NCBI GenBank assembly: GCA_022606425.2
Contig: JAHDVF020001050.1
Span: 1,204,001-1,268,000, forward strand
DNA length: 64,000 nucleotides
Source: Lepidostoma basale
Lineage: Eukaryota; Arthropoda; Insecta; Trichoptera; Lepidostomatidae
Reading direction: 5' to 3'
The translations under genes were made by a program, and so were the position numbers. Below the pieces are notes generated by a model. That model was not told the origin of the DNA, made no database searches, and worked only from the letters and a program-made list of their open reading frames with translations. Shown piece by piece: positions 52,161 through 62,793 of the stretch (its first letter is position 1; each line of letters starts with the position of its first letter).

Positions 52161-52534
52161 TGATTAGGACTCAATAGAACTACAAAACAGTACAGTCAGC
52201 TTGTCAACGCAGACAGCTGAAGTGGGACTGTTGGAACCCAGGTCACGTGAGTGAAGATGATCTTTTAACATATTCGGATTCTCGACAAGAGACGAGCATT
52301 CAATAATGGCGGTGTACTGCAAATGATTCACTTTATATAGATCAAGATATCTCCCCTCTTATCCTCCGGCGCTTGTCATGCTTGTCCCGTACTTTGGAAG
52401 TAAACACCACAAGAACTGGCCCGGATTAGGAACTGGTGAAGGTCTCTGAATTACTGATTTCGAATCGCCCAACATTCATCACAAATTCAGAAAAATGGAT
52501 CCCTGATATTATTATTATTTTGTTGAATCGCTCT
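52161..52534. other. No gene recognised
   Basis: Unique-looking, moderately GC-rich; no ORF of note. Confidence 0.4.
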
Positions 52535-52757
52535 TTACATCATGACAGCATGAGCCAAATCGATGTAAAGGGTATTATAGCTATCATATTGATTCTCGTG
52601 ACATGTGATAGGTAGCTAATCTATCGCCATTTTATTGTAACGTGAATTCTACACCAGACCAAAGACAGTGTGACAATCACACTGCCCTCGCCGGGAATCG
52701 AACCCGGAACCTTCGGGGTGGTAGTCAATGCACTTACCAATCGGCCACGAAGGTCTT
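52535..52757 (-). mobile_element. tRNA-derived SINE, full-length
   Basis: Antisense: GAAGACCTTCGTGGCCGATT head with A box, B-box GGGTTCGATTCCCGG, GTGTGATTGTCACACTGTCT, GACAATAAAATGGCGATAGA-type body, ATCGATTTGGCTCATGCTGT and an (AAT)n tail. The best SINE copy in the window. Confidence 0.9.
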
Positions 52758-52819
52758 CGATGTGATATTTTACCATATCCTTAATTAAATAACTTTTGCA
52801 TATATTATGCTATTATATA

Positions 52820-53140
52820 TCATTCTTTCTTTTAAAATACATGTCCAAATCATCTTAATAATGACCCTTTCATTATTATTATATATTCAAAACACTTTTA
52901 TTCTCACTTCATTTAAGAATGACGTAAGTAGAACTTAAAATATAGGAAAAATAATGAAAACCGAGGAAAACGTGGCACAATCAAATCACTCACATATTAA
53001 ATGTCAGCCATATTAGTGATGTGCGTGCATGACACGATGTATAAATGTTGAGGAAGCGAGAGAAGTATGTCAGGAAAAAACAGTGTGACGGTCCATTCTT
53101 TCTAGCTACTTATTCGGGAAGATGGCGTGATGCTTAGTGG
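52820..53140. mobile_element. Head-to-head LINE-A fragments
   Basis: 52820-52915 is antisense (KRVIIKMIWTC-type, KGSLRWFGH region) and 52945-53140 is sense (KPRKTWHNQI, MTRCINVEEAREVCQEKTV, terminal domain). The TTAG tail is nearly lost. Confidence 0.65.
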
Positions 53141-53149
53141 CAGTTTAAT

Positions 53150-53510
53150 TTTATATTTACGTATATGTGATGACACAATGTCAGGATAGATCAATTTGCT
53201 GCAAACTACGCTCTAGCAGTGAAACTAAAAAAATCACGTTTTTTCTGAGTTCGCCTACCATTACAAACCGTATTTTTCTTAAAGATTTTGATCTAAAAAT
53301 GCTTCATAAAAATTCCTCGGGTCTAAAACTAGATAACTTAGATGCACTTGAATTTAAGAATACCTTTGAAAGCACTTGAATTTAAGAATTTAAGAAATTA
53401 ACCCATGATAAATAGCCAAAAAAAACATAACTCTCCTGTCCATCACAAAATTACCGACACAGAGTTAACACAGAGTACCACAGTCTCGAATCAAGAAGAA
53501 AGGGTACATT
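53150..53510. other. Unrecognised sequence with a 70-codon frame
   Basis: The frame 53167-53379 reads FLSSPTITNRIFLKDFDLKM and LKLDNLDALEFKN, followed by a 20-base direct repeat (GCACTTGAATTTAAGAAT at 53344 and 53372). No family recognised. Confidence 0.2.
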
Positions 53511-53514
53511 GATG

Positions 53515-53902
53515 ATCTTAGGATTTAAAATACTCCGTAACCTCATTGATAGCCCATACCTCTTAGAGTGTTATGGTCTCAATGCACCGGACAGGTATGC
53601 TCGCGCTAGAAGACACGATCTGTTGTGCATACCGCATAGCAGGACAAATGTCTTGGCGCAGCATACAATGACTCGGGGTATGGTGCTCTTGAATGAGGTG
53701 TCAGGCGATGTGCACATTTTCCAAATGACCTATACGTCCTTTAAGGAACTTATAGGTACATACCACAACTGTTAATATTGTTTTATTTTATTTTAATTGT
53801 TTTATATTAACATGTATTTTAAAATGTATGTAAAATGCATGTAAAATTTATGTAAATTGTATAAAGTAATAGGGTCATAAAAACCTGTTGTATACAAAAA
53901 AA
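53515..53902 (+). pseudogene. LINE-D C-terminus and 3' end
   Basis: Reads LECYGLNAPDRYARARRHDL, LCIPHSRTNVLAQHTMTRGM and VLLNEVSGDVHIF, the usual Jockey-group ORF2 end (P..Y.R.R.H.LL..P..RT). 3' UTR GTCATAAAAACCTGTTGTAT and poly(A). Only 88 codons are left. Confidence 0.75.
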
Positions 53903-54082
53903 AAAAAAAATACGAGTATTAATTAGAAATTCTTCTTAGTTTTTCCCTAATGCTCATGACTCCCCGTTCTACCAGCCTATTTGTCCTCGTGCACATTTTC
54001 TCTTACCCCTCTTTCGCCCATCCATTTTATATATCTTTTGTATATATTGTTTTGTTCTCTGATTTTATGTTTAGTATAGTAT

Positions 54083-54158
54083 ATTGGCACAACAACACCA
54101 TTATGCACTGCCATTTAAAGTTTTTTGGGTAGTCTTTTCTTTGCGATGACAACTTCAA
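54083..54158 (-). mobile_element. LINE-A internal scrap between direct repeats
   Basis: TTGGCACAACAACACCATTA, GCACTGCCATTTAAAGTTTT and GATGACAACTTCAAG, an internal LINE-A piece without tail, lies between two copies of TTGTTCTCTGATTTTAT (about 54049 and 54160). Confidence 0.65.
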
Positions 54159-54159
54159 G

Positions 54160-54575
54160 TATTGTTCTCTGATTTTATATTTACTATATTCTGATACAAG
54201 CAGTGTTAAAGAATAAAGTGGTTTATATATTTTTTTTGCAAGTATATTATTATTATATCTAAAAAAAAACATTAATTGAGGGAATTCGCCTCAACCCAAT
54301 GCGGGTCTGCCGAGGTGTGGGAGATGGTAGAGGGATGGGCGGGCGGCCAATATAACAAGCAGTGAGTTCGGAGCCACTACGTGATATATCTGCAAATCTC
54401 GCGGATATTTTTAATTTAGATAAAGCCCAAACCGGAGGAAAGTTCCGAATAAAATCTTCACTCGCCGGCGATCTCATTCCGGGGGCTGCGATTTCGGAAA
54501 AAAAAAGTTCAGAAAAAGGTCGCCACCGCGTGGCACAACGAAATATATACGTTTAACTATTATTTTTTTAATTAC
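54160..54575. other. No gene recognised; GC-rich patch
   Basis: 54285-54560 is clearly more GC-rich than average and matches no repeat in the window; possibly host sequence. No ORF with motifs. Confidence 0.4.
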
Positions 54576-54579
54576 CACG

Positions 54580-54657
54580 AATGAAAACGTTTCTATAATT
54601 TTTATTATATTTTATGTTAATGACATGTTTCGACTGTCTAAAACATTATCAAATCAC
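54580..54657 (-). mobile_element. HH1 left half
   Basis: Outer arm ACGAATGAAAACGTTTCTAT and centre (minus TTTGATAATG, stem, GAAACATGTC). Cut at 54657 by a LINE. Confidence 0.6.
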
Positions 54658-54659
54658 CA

Positions 54660-55105
54660 TGGACTAAGGGCAGAGTCTACAAAACTGCAGTGAGGCCCGC
54701 CATGCTATATAAAGCAGAGTGATGGACCAACAAAAAAGTTCACGAATGTCGAGTCCATGCTGCCGAGATGAAAATGCTGAGCTGGGCCGGAGGCGTCACA
54801 AGGCTGGACCACGTAAGTAATGAATACGTGAAAGGTAGCTTTAAGGTTGCCCCAATAACAGAAAAATTAATAGAATCTCGACTTCAGTGGTACGGTCATG
54901 TGATGCGAAGAGACAGCGAACACATTGTCCAAAAAGCCCTCAGCATTCCCATAAAACAAGAAGAAGAGGTCGCCCAATGGCAACATGGTGGGCCAACATG
55001 GAAAAGGAGTTCCAAAACGATAACCTGACAGTGTAGATGAGTCAAAATAGAAAAGTTTGGCGTTTTCGTACAAGGAGAGCCGACCCCAGATGATAGGAAA
55101 TGGCA
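54660..55105 (+). pseudogene. LINE ORF2 C-terminus (LINE-H, RTE-like)
   Basis: Reads GRVYKTAVRPAMLYKAECWT, EMKMLSWAGGVTRLDHVSNE, KGSFKVAPITEKLIESRLQW and YGHVMRRDSEHIVQKALSIP. It continues in a shifted frame to WRFRTRRADP-type sequence at 55065-55090. A well-known post-RT block; the polymerase is absent. Confidence 0.8.
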
Positions 55106-55127
55106 AAGGGAAAGAAGAGGGAAGAAT

Positions 55128-55632
55128 GCTTTCTTCTTCTTTCTTTTTGTAGACCTATGTATGGTCTGTTCTCCAAAGGGTTGCTCTTCCTGTGAGGTGG
55201 ATTTCCAGCTGTTCTTCCATCTATTCCACGAGGACGAGTCCCGTGAGGATTATGTAGTGCAATATAAGGGAGTCTGGTGGTGTCCATTCTTTAGAAATGA
55301 TCGTACCAGTTCTTTCTTCGCTGTCTACTCCATATTATAATATCCTCACATATCTATCTAATTCTGGTGTTCCTCACGCGATCTCTCAGTGTCGGAAGTC
55401 CTCAGAACTTGTTTGGTTCTGACTGTCTGCCCTTGACTCAACGCCATACATTTTATATTGGTCGTACGCATGCTTTATAGATTCTCATCTAACTCTTAAT
55501 GACCATATCTTTGTTTTTCCATATTGCGGATCTGTGAGAGCACCAGAGATTGCAGTTGCCTTGTTGACTTGAACACGTATTTCTTCTCGCAGATCAACTC
55601 CTCCAACCAGGTATATGCCTAGATACGTTAAT
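55128..55632 (-). pseudogene. LINE-E ORF2 C-terminus
   Basis: The minus strand reads TYLGIYLVGGVDLREEIRVQ, VNKATAISGALTD, then degraded KACVRPI-like, and DTTRLPYIALHNPHGTRPRG IDGRTA to QKERRRK with an AAGAAGAAAG tail. It extends further 5' than the 18823 copy. Confidence 0.75.
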
Positions 55633-55634
55633 TT

Positions 55635-55870
55635 AATTTTGATAATGCCTAAGCTAGGAGAACTATGTCATTCCCATAAAATATAATAAATCATTTAGAA
55701 AAGAGACGTTTTCGTTCGTATTTAATATTAAATATGGAGATTTACATAATTGTTCAAGAAAAAATAAATATATTTAATTTTTCTTTTTTATTGTTTCTTG
55801 AACAATGATGTAAAACTCCGTATTAAATAACTAATACTTATGAAAACGTCAGTTTTCTAGAAGTTTTATT
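55635..55870. mobile_element. Two HH1 half units back to back
   Basis: A right half (55635-55775: TTTTGATAATGCCTAAGCTA, AGACGTTTTCGTTCGTATTT) is followed by a left half (55790-55870: TTATTGTTTCTTGAACAATG, ACGTCAGTTTTCTAGAAGTT), joined at their outer ends. Confidence 0.65.
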
Positions 55871-56164
55871 ATCAATTATGACGAAACTTCAACTCGTTGC
55901 AGTTTATATACATAAGTAAATGGAGCAGAATATGGTAATTAAAGAAAATTGTTGTGACGTTATACATTTTTAACAAATAATTATTTGGTTAGGTCCAGAA
56001 ATATTGGAAAGTGTTTCTTGGAACTCGTTTAGAAATTATTTTATGACAATGGTTACATAGTTAGGGGATATTAAATGATATTATATAAATCAAAAATAAG
56101 TTATTTTAGGTAAGACAAAAACAAACGTCATTGCAAATAAGTTATTTGAGGTACGACGAAATAA

Positions 56165-56245
56165 ATGTCATTGAAACATGTCATTCCCATAAAATATAAT
56201 AAAACTTCTAGAAAACTGACGTTTTCATTCGTATTAATTAAATAT
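56165..56245 (+). mobile_element. HH1 right half
   Basis: Begins at GAAACATGTCATTCCCATAA and runs to AACTGACGTTTTCATTCGTA. The CUGANGA side is absent. Confidence 0.6.
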
Positions 56246-56499
56246 TTTCTTTTGATTGGCCTTAATTATACGAAACTATTTGGTTTTATTACATTTCAAG
56301 TGATAGATTTTTACGCCAGAGAAGCAAAGATCACATTTAATTTTAAATGCATTTTTTAATAAAAATGCATTTAAAAATATTAAGGTTAATAAAATTTAAG
56401 GTTAATAATAAGGTTAATAAAATTTAAAGGTAGACGTTCTTAGTAAATGATAAAAAAATACTTAATTTAGTATTTTGTTTCATTTCACTCGCCTTCTTA

Positions 56500-56550
56500 G
56501 TTCCGACCGGTTTTCACAGCTCGCCGTTAGCTTCTGGTGAATTCAGGAAC
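56500..56550 (-). ncRNA. HH7-like hammerhead remnant
   Basis: The minus strand reads CCAGAAG, GGCGAGCTGT stem remnant, GAAAACCGGTC. Stem II has decayed. Likely inactive. Confidence 0.3.
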
Positions 56551-56664
56551 TACCTATAATATAAAACAAGTTGGAATAAAACTAAATATTGGTAAAATAT
56601 GTTTTTATGAATTATTTTCGATTTTTTAAAAATAAGTACATGTGAACAAAATACAAATGAAAAT

Positions 56665-56732
56665 AAGCTTATTCTTTCTGCCTACCCCTTCGGGGAGACG
56701 GCGTGATGGTTAGTTGGTTAGTTAGTTTTTGA
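56665..56732 (+). mobile_element. LINE-A extreme 3' end
   Basis: TTCTTTCTGCCTACCCCTTC, GGGGAGACGGCGTGATGGTT and TTAG tail only. Confidence 0.75.
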
Positions 56733-56844
56733 AATAAAATTTAACTTCAAAAGATTCTTCTCTTTGAGTTTTGAAAGAGTCTTTCTAATTTAAGTAATTA
56801 GTCATTTAAGTCATTTTAGTAGGAGGTAAAAAACATTGTTTTAT

Positions 56845-57052
56845 TTAATTAATACAAATGAAAACGTCAGTTTTCTAGAAATTTTATGTGAATGACATGT
56901 TTCGTCCTTCTAAGGCATTATCAAATGTCTTATAAGGGCGAAACATGTCATTCCCATAAAATATAATTAAACTTAGAAAACTGCCGTTTTCATTCGTATT
57001 AATTATTTAATGTGGAGATTTAAATCATTGTTCAAGAAATAATAAATTGTTT
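56845..57052. mobile_element. HH1 foldback repeat
   Basis: Near-complete: ACGTCAGTTTTCTAGAAATT, minus core (TTTGATAATG, GCC..GGAC stem, GAAACATGTC at 56902-56930), a shortened plus core (AGGGCGAAACATGTCATTCC) and the right end ATCATTGTTCAAGAAATAAT. Confidence 0.7.
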
Positions 57053-57595
57053 AGTGATTTAATTGTTTTAAATTTAGAGTGTTACACCATTTGTTTATTG
57101 CACAGGGAACTTTGCATGACATCAAAAGAAGTTGTTGAATATTAAATTGTAAGAAAAAATAATATACACTTTTTTGTGTAACTCTGTACAACTTGTTTCT
57201 TCTTCGTAAATGGGATTCGTGAACTACCTACCCGAGAGTGAAACCACCGTTCGACAAATGTTTTTAATAAATTCGGCCTTTTTAATCTTTGGTCTGTCAA
57301 GGCACGCCCAAACGTCTGGCCCCAGGAAACTTACGAAAATAAGAATGTTAACTCACTTTATACTGTTATATCTCACCTGTTAAGGACCGCCCGATCCTCG
57401 GGCCGCTTACAAACTCAATTTAAAATATGCCACTAGAATTTTTCTTCCTCGTTGCACAAGTAATTTGATGTGTTTGGAACATTTTAAAAATACGAAATCG
57501 CATAACTTTTATCGTAATTTGTTCTTAAAGTAAGACAGATTTGTACTATTATATTATAGTCATCAGAAATAAAGACAATCTAATTACATTTTGAA
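57053..57595. other. No gene recognised
   Basis: Unique-looking; partly GC-rich at 57290-57405. Confidence 0.4.
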
Positions 57596-57599
57596 ACTA

Positions 57600-58555
57600 A
57601 CTAGCTAACTAACCATCACGCCGTCTCCCCAAAGGGGTAGGCAGAAAGAATGGACTGCCACACTTTTCTTTCCTGACATAGTTCTCTCGCTTCATCAACA
57701 TTCATACATCGTGTCAAGCACGCGCGTCGATTTCTCTGACTCCTCACATGGCCGACATTAAATATTTGATTTATTTGATCGTGCCACGTTTTCAATTTCA
57801 ATTCAATTTCAATATATTTATTTTTTAAATCATAAACATTACAGTATATAACCAAAGCGCTTATGACTATACAGGTAGGATACAAAAACAACAAAAAAAC
57901 TATTTTGAACAGTAAATACAATTATGAAATTTAAAAGTAGACAAAAACACAAAAAAAAAAACATGATATAATTAAAAATTAAGACCACTTTAGAAACAAT
58001 AAGAAGAACAACACATTATATAAGAGATAGGTGTTTTCTGAGGGTAGCCTCACTATCGTGGAAGATGTCCACATCCGAAGAGATGCGGTTTAATAGGATT
58101 ATTGCCCTGCCCACGGGCATTACCTTAGGTAGATTGGTTCTACACAGTGGCAGGTGAAATAATCTATGTTGCCTTTGTCGCAGATAATTGTCGGGGACAA
58201 ACAAAGTCAAGTCATTCAAAATATCAGAGTTATGTATTCGACCACGAATCAGTTGAAAAAAGTGAACACCCAGGTGGATAGTTCGTCTAATTTCCAATGA
58301 TTGGTAGTCCAGCATACCCAGCAAGAAATTAGTTGGGTACAGCCAGAGGTAGTAACCGTTCTCTTTAAGGTACAGAAATCGTAAGAGTTTTTTCTCGGTC
58401 TTCCTCTATTTCTGGTTCCATTTACATCATTAACATATTTTTTTTTCCATTATTTCTTCATTCATTCTTTCCATATGTCCAAACCATCATAATGATCCTT
58501 TCATTATTTTGTTCATGACACCATCATTCGCACCGCATTCACTTCTTATATTTTC
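57600..58555 (-). mobile_element. LINE-A 3' half split by LINE-B
   Basis: 57600-57793 carries the terminal domain (KTWHDQINQIFNVGHVRSQR, RACLTRCMNVDEARELCQER) and 58392-58555 continues with NGTRNRGRPRK- and KIMKGSLWWFGHMERMN-like sequence up to the SECGANDGV region. Removing the insertion restores CGTGCCACGTTTTCCTCGGT. Confidence 0.85.
57797..58385 (-). pseudogene. LINE-B C-terminus inserted in LINE-A
   Basis: The minus strand reads NGYYLWLYPTNFLLGMLDYQ, LEIRRTIHLGVHFFQLIRGR, LFVPDNYLRQRQHRLFHLPL and RTNLPKVMPVGRAIILLNRI, open for at least 100 codons. 3' tail ATTGAAATTGAATTGAAATT. Confidence 0.85.
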
Positions 58556-58772
58556 ATTTTGCCGTTCTAGGGCATTATTAGATGACATTTGATAATGGCT
58601 TAGCAATGCGAAACATATCATTCCTATTAACTATAATAAAATTTCTATATTATGCATTATCAACGGTAGATAATGTCTTAGAGAGGCGTAACACGTGATT
58701 CACTTAAAATATAATTAAACTTCTAGAAAACAGACGTTTTCATTAGTATTAATAAACAATATATTATACATT
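58556..58772 (+). mobile_element. Two HH1 right arms in tandem
   Basis: TTTGATAATGGCTTAGCAAT, GCGAAACATATCATTCC (58588-58625) and a second, GATAATGTCTTAGAGAGGCG, TAACACGTGATTC (58666-58700), both on plus, ending ACAGACGTTTTCATTAGTAT. Confidence 0.6.
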
Positions 58773-59227
58773 TTTATTAAACGAAATTATTATATTATAC
58801 GATGTATATGGTATTCTACTATTACTATTAAAAGTTTTAAAATTCAATATTTGTTGCTAAATATTTGGAATAACTTTTATAGGAGGGAGGCGTTGAACGT
58901 TTATTTTTCTTGTAAAGGGAGCAGTGGCCCAGACACGATTAGAAACCTATGAGTTAAGGTGTGGCAGCGTGATGGTTAGTGAATATAGATTTTTTATTCG
59001 ATTTAAACTGTTTATATCGTTCTCACGATGAAAATGTAAAACTTTTGAAATATGTCGTGAAAAAGTAACTTAAATGTGGAAAAAAGCAGTGTTTTAAAAA
59101 TTAAAATAATCGCATTCATTAGTATTTTTAATATTCATTTGAATACAACACTTTATTTCTTTACGGGTCTTTATGTATTAGAGAAAACGAATGGGACAAT
59201 GTAATGTACTGATCGTTTGGCATTACA
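58773..59227. other. No gene recognised
   Basis: AT-rich. A CCCAGACACGATTAG patch at 58928 and GTGATGGTTAG at 58969 hint at a LINE-A remnant. Confidence 0.35.
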
Positions 59228-59577
59228 TGCTGTTTTAGTGTCTAAATCTGAGTTTTGATATTCCCTGAATGGTTTTGTAATTTTGTTAATTATGTAAGAT
59301 TTTTTGTTTCTAAGTCTGTGCTTCGATATTTCCTGAAGAACTTTTGTAGTTTCATACATTTTGTATTGTTTTAGTTTCTAAGACTGTGCGTTTTGATATT
59401 TCCTGAATGTTTTTGTAATTCCATAAAATGTGTAAAATGTTTAAGTTTCTATGTATGTGTCTGATGTTTCTTAAATTTTACTGTATTTCTGTAAATTTTG
59501 TAAGATGTATTAACTTCTATGTCTGTGTTTCGATATTTCCTGAAAGTATTACAATTGTTGTGTATCTGTTTGTAATT
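59228..59577. repeat. Minisatellite, about five 70-bp units
   Basis: Units start near 59228, 59301, 59370, 59441 and 59509. Each has TTTCTAAGTCTGTG-like then TTTCGATATTTCCTGAA-like and TTTTGTAATT-like blocks. Units are diverged by roughly a fifth by eye. Confidence 0.75.
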
Positions 59578-59589
59578 ATTAAATATGTT

Positions 59590-59716
59590 CTTCCGGACAC
59601 CGCCCACCTGGAAGACCGCCTAAGAGATGGAGGGACAGCTGGATCTCATCATCCGACGAGATATGATTTCTGTGTCATAGATCGTCAGATCTATCAAAAG
59701 AAGAAGAAGAAGAAGT
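59590..59716 (+). mobile_element. LINE-E-like 3' end
   Basis: Reads FRTPPTWKTA.EMEGQLDLI-like in one frame and CCACCTGGAAGACCGCCTAA, AGATGGAGGGACAGCTGGAT in DNA, ending (AAG)n. Confidence 0.65.
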
Positions 59717-60299
59717 TAATTGTCATTTTGTCCCATAATGAGTATTATACTCATGGGAATACAGTTTTACACAGTTTTACTAACAATATTTAAATAAATG
59801 TTTTTGCATATAAAAAAAACTTATTTCTTTCTAAAACTGTCATTTTATTTGTCCCCACGTTTGTGTCTCATTGTAATACAAACAGCGGCGATGTTAGATG
59901 AAAGGGTCGCACAATGGGAGGCTGTGACATTGTGACTTGCATTAGCTCCCCCTGGCCGCATGAGGGCCGGCGGTTAATGGACCGCGGGCAGAGGAAACAA
60001 TTAGCACCGACGCCGAATAAAGACGTCGGCGTCGCGGCGCTACGCGGATGTTAGGCTTATGGGGGTGTTTGTAATAAGCAGAGTATTTTTTGCGGTGAAA
60101 GAAGAGATTTGTTGTATTTATTTTCTTTTATATTCGCATCATTTTGTGCTCAGACTTGAATAACTTTTGAAATAAATTCTATTTTCCTTTTTTTTATTTT
60201 ATATAACATACTTTACAATTTTCAGACATTGTTCCGACCATTATATTGTATAACAATGTAATGAACATTAGATTTTAAATTGAATATGCATTTTAAATT
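59717..60299. other. No gene; GC-rich island at 59880-60065
   Basis: The island has GGCCGCATGAGGGCCGGCGG and a 9-bp stem CGACGCCGA/TCGGCGTCG (60008-60016, 60026-60034). No matching repeat in the window; candidate conserved non-coding host DNA. Confidence 0.4.
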
Positions 60300-60575
60300 A
60301 TTTTTTTGTTTCTTGAACAATGATGTAAAACTCTCAAATTACATAATCAATACGAATGAAAACGTCAGTTTTCTAGAAGTTTTATTATATTTTATGGGAA
60401 TGACATGTTACGCCCTTCTAAGGCATTATCAAATGTTTGTCACACATTCTAAGGCATTATCAAATGTTTGTCACACATTTGATAATGCCGTAAAAGGGCG
60501 AAACATGTCATTTCCATATAATATAATAAAACTTCTAGAAAACTGACGTTTTCATTCGTATTAATTAAAAATTAA
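60300..60575. mobile_element. HH1 foldback with duplicated centre
   Basis: Full arms from TTTCTTGAACAATGATGTAA to ACGTTTTCATTCGTATTAAT. The centre TTCTAAGGCATTATCAAATG, TTTGTCACACA is present twice in tandem on the left side. The minus core reads UUGAUAA...GUAAC; the plus core is intact for the family. Confidence 0.75.
60476..60515 (+). ncRNA. Hammerhead-like ribozyme, HH1 (U3/A8 type)
   Basis: TTGATAA (60479-60485), extra T, stem II GCC/GGC (60487-60499), GAAAC (60500-60504), AT, GTC (60507-60509). Compared with CUGANGA, C3 is U and G8 is A, which keeps a possible pair. Stem I is only AT/AT. Confidence 0.4.
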
Positions 60576-60599
60576 AAATTTTAAAATTCTATTAATGTG

Positions 60600-60682
60600 A
60601 ATGAAAAGGTCTGTTTTTTAGAGGTTTAATCATTTTTTTAAAAGAAATACGCGTTTCGCCAGTTCTAAGGAATAATTTAATA
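60600..60682 (+). mobile_element. HH1 arm remnant
   Basis: GAATGAAAAGGTCTGTTTTT, CGCGTTTCGCCAGTTCTAAG and AATAATTTAATATG resemble the HH1 left half. Confidence 0.5.
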
Positions 60683-60837
60683 TGTTTAAAGCTAATGATA
60701 TTGCTTTATCAAGAAGAAATACAAGTTTGTTATTTATTACTGCCAAATTTCGTTGTTTGTTATTTGCATATATTTTTTTTGTGTATACAACAGGTCGTTT
60801 GAACCCAATTACTGTATACATTTTTTTATCTATTAAA

Positions 60838-60900
60838 TTGATTATCGTGACATGTGATAGGTAGCCAATCTATCGGAATTTTATTGTCACGTGAATTCAT
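60838..60900 (-). mobile_element. SINE body fragment
   Basis: Antisense piece of the SINE body (ATGAATTCACGTGACAATAA; GATTGGCTACCTATCACATG on the minus strand). Confidence 0.65.
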
Positions 60901-61726
60901 CTATCTCAAGCATCTTTCTTATATTTATATGTTTTTGCCAGCTCTAAGCTTCACTTCCATATATAAGGAAAATGCAATTAATACTTCCCTAAAACTAACG
61001 AACCGTTTACAGTCATTATCAGCACATTCTAAAAATAGGACAAATAAAGAGAACAACGTATTAGCATAGTTCGCTAGAGGTCGGAATAAAATGCAGAAAC
61101 GAGTATTTTTCCCGGACATCAAATAGAATAACACAATCTCCCGGCGTACGGCGAGATTTCACAAAGCACATTTTCCAGAAGGGTGGAAAGCACGGAATAA
61201 GAAACTTAATACGTCGGGGAGACAAATGTTCAGTAGCTTTGTACACCCGCCCCAACCCCCGCCCCGGGCGAGAGAGGGTGGACTCTGTTACACGTCACAA
61301 CCCTCGTAAGCGAATTTAGCTAAATTGAATTATGTTAAAGTATTGCTAAAAGGCCGGAAAAATTCTCCAGAATGGGACGAATCCTCATTGCTGTTCATAT
61401 GTTGGAATTATTATTATGGCTTTGGAGATCTCTTGGCTGAATCGAGGATCGCCAAGATGAAATGGACAGGTGTACTAAAGTAAAGTAGTAAAACTGGTCA
61501 ATGTTCAAACAAAGGAAATAAAAAATCGATGAATGTTTATGGAAAAGATTGTCAATCGAAGGTCGGGTTGTATAAATAAAATATTTTCAGCATAGATGCA
61601 GGTTGTTATGCATCTATGGAACGCATTGATACGAGATTATTATTATTTTGTGAAATCAAATTCTTCAAATTGAAAAGACTTCTTTTTTCTCTTAATTTAA
61701 ATCAAATCAAATCAACATTATGAATG
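60901..61726. other. No gene recognised
   Basis: 60925-60965 may be a LINE-A scrap (TTTTGCCAGCTCTAAGCTTC). 61080-61320 is GC-rich (GCCCCAACCCCCGCCCCGGG) and unique in the window; possible host sequence. Confidence 0.4.
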
Positions 61727-62110
61727 TATACAAATTCTTGTAGACAAATACTGGATTTTACCCATTGCGGATAATTTTTTTTTTTGTAAGGATTAATTGT
61801 ATCTCAATAGAGACGAAGATGCATATTATTTTTCTGGGAACAGAATGTGGTGGCCGAGATGCTCACAGGATTTATGAGCTGTCATTGGTTGGGTTGAGCG
61901 ATCGCTTTATGTTTAACAACACTCCTCATTCCGCCCTTCTTATGATTACCACATCTGAATTTTTTTTGAAACTTGTATATATGGTAGCATTCTGCGCATA
62001 TCTTTACAAATTTTAGTTCACTCTACACTAGCGTCATCCATTGGCCACCACATTCTGTTACCAGAAAAACAATTTACATCTTCGTCTCTATTGAGATACA
62101 ATTAATCCTT
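61727..62110. mobile_element. M repeat copy 6, both ends inverted
   Basis: An outer left segment GTATACAAATTCTTGTAGAC, then TAAGGATTAATTGTATCTCA at 61789 and the exact inverse TGAGATACAATTAATCCTTA at 62091-62110. The terminal arms extend over about 65 bases to GAATGTGGTGGCC / GGCCACCACATTC. Confidence 0.75.
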
Positions 62111-62112
62111 AT

Positions 62113-62178
62113 AAAACAAATCAAATCAGTTTATTTTTTCAAAAGATATTACAAACAATTATTATAGTTTAAGATATC
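62113..62178 (-). mobile_element. LINE-B 3' tail fragment
   Basis: CAAATCAAATCAGTTTATTT and AAAGATATTACAAACAATTA match the antisense LINE-B end at 7600-7660. Confidence 0.6.
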
Positions 62179-62330
62179 TTTTGAGATGTCAACATAGTTT
62201 GACGAAACAGCTGTCGCGAAAAATAAAAACATAAAATAAAGTTTTTAATTTAACAGTTTACAATGTTTAAGTATCATAGTATTTCGGTCAAAACAATGGA
62301 CTATTCAAAAAATATATGCCATGGACTTCG
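62178..62330 (+). mobile_element. HH4 partial unit
   Basis: GTCAACATAGTTTGAC stem, GAAACAGCTGTCGCGA, then the HH4 tail AACAGTTTACAATGTTTAAG and CATAGTATTTCGGTCAAAAC. The CUGANGA box is lost at the junction with LINE-B. Confidence 0.6.
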
Positions 62331-62734
62331 TTTTAATTGTGTTAAATCGATATAAATAGTGGCTTTGATAATCAAGCAGTGTAGAAGGGGTTGAAGATGT
62401 TTTGCCTGTCTTAAGATGTCGTGTGTATACGCCCCAGGCACTACAACATCTTGCAAGCAGTATATGGTATAATGTTAATAATATCAAATAGTAAGTTGGT
62501 CTGTCAATAATGTTCCTTGGAACTGACCGTGCTGTTAATAGTATTGAAGCAAAATTGAAGCTCATGTATTATGTCGAAGTTTAAAATCAATTCATTTTGA
62601 ATAATCATAATGTATATTACGTTTATGTGAATAGTGCTAGGGACGTATATTGGGATACATTAATCAGAAGCTATTCACTCTGCTTCAGAGGGATAAAGGA
62701 GTCATCAATATTTAGTTGAAATATTAATTTATAA
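62331..62734. other. No gene recognised
   Basis: Unique-looking, AT-rich; an 86-codon minus frame has no motif. Confidence 0.4.
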
Positions 62735-62793
62735 TAGTAAACAACATTATTTAGTAGTTTGACTTGGATTTAATTTATATAAATTAAATAAAT

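Noticed and set aside
59228..59577. CRISPR-like regularly spaced repeats
   Set aside because: Contiguous diverged tandem units without unique spacers.
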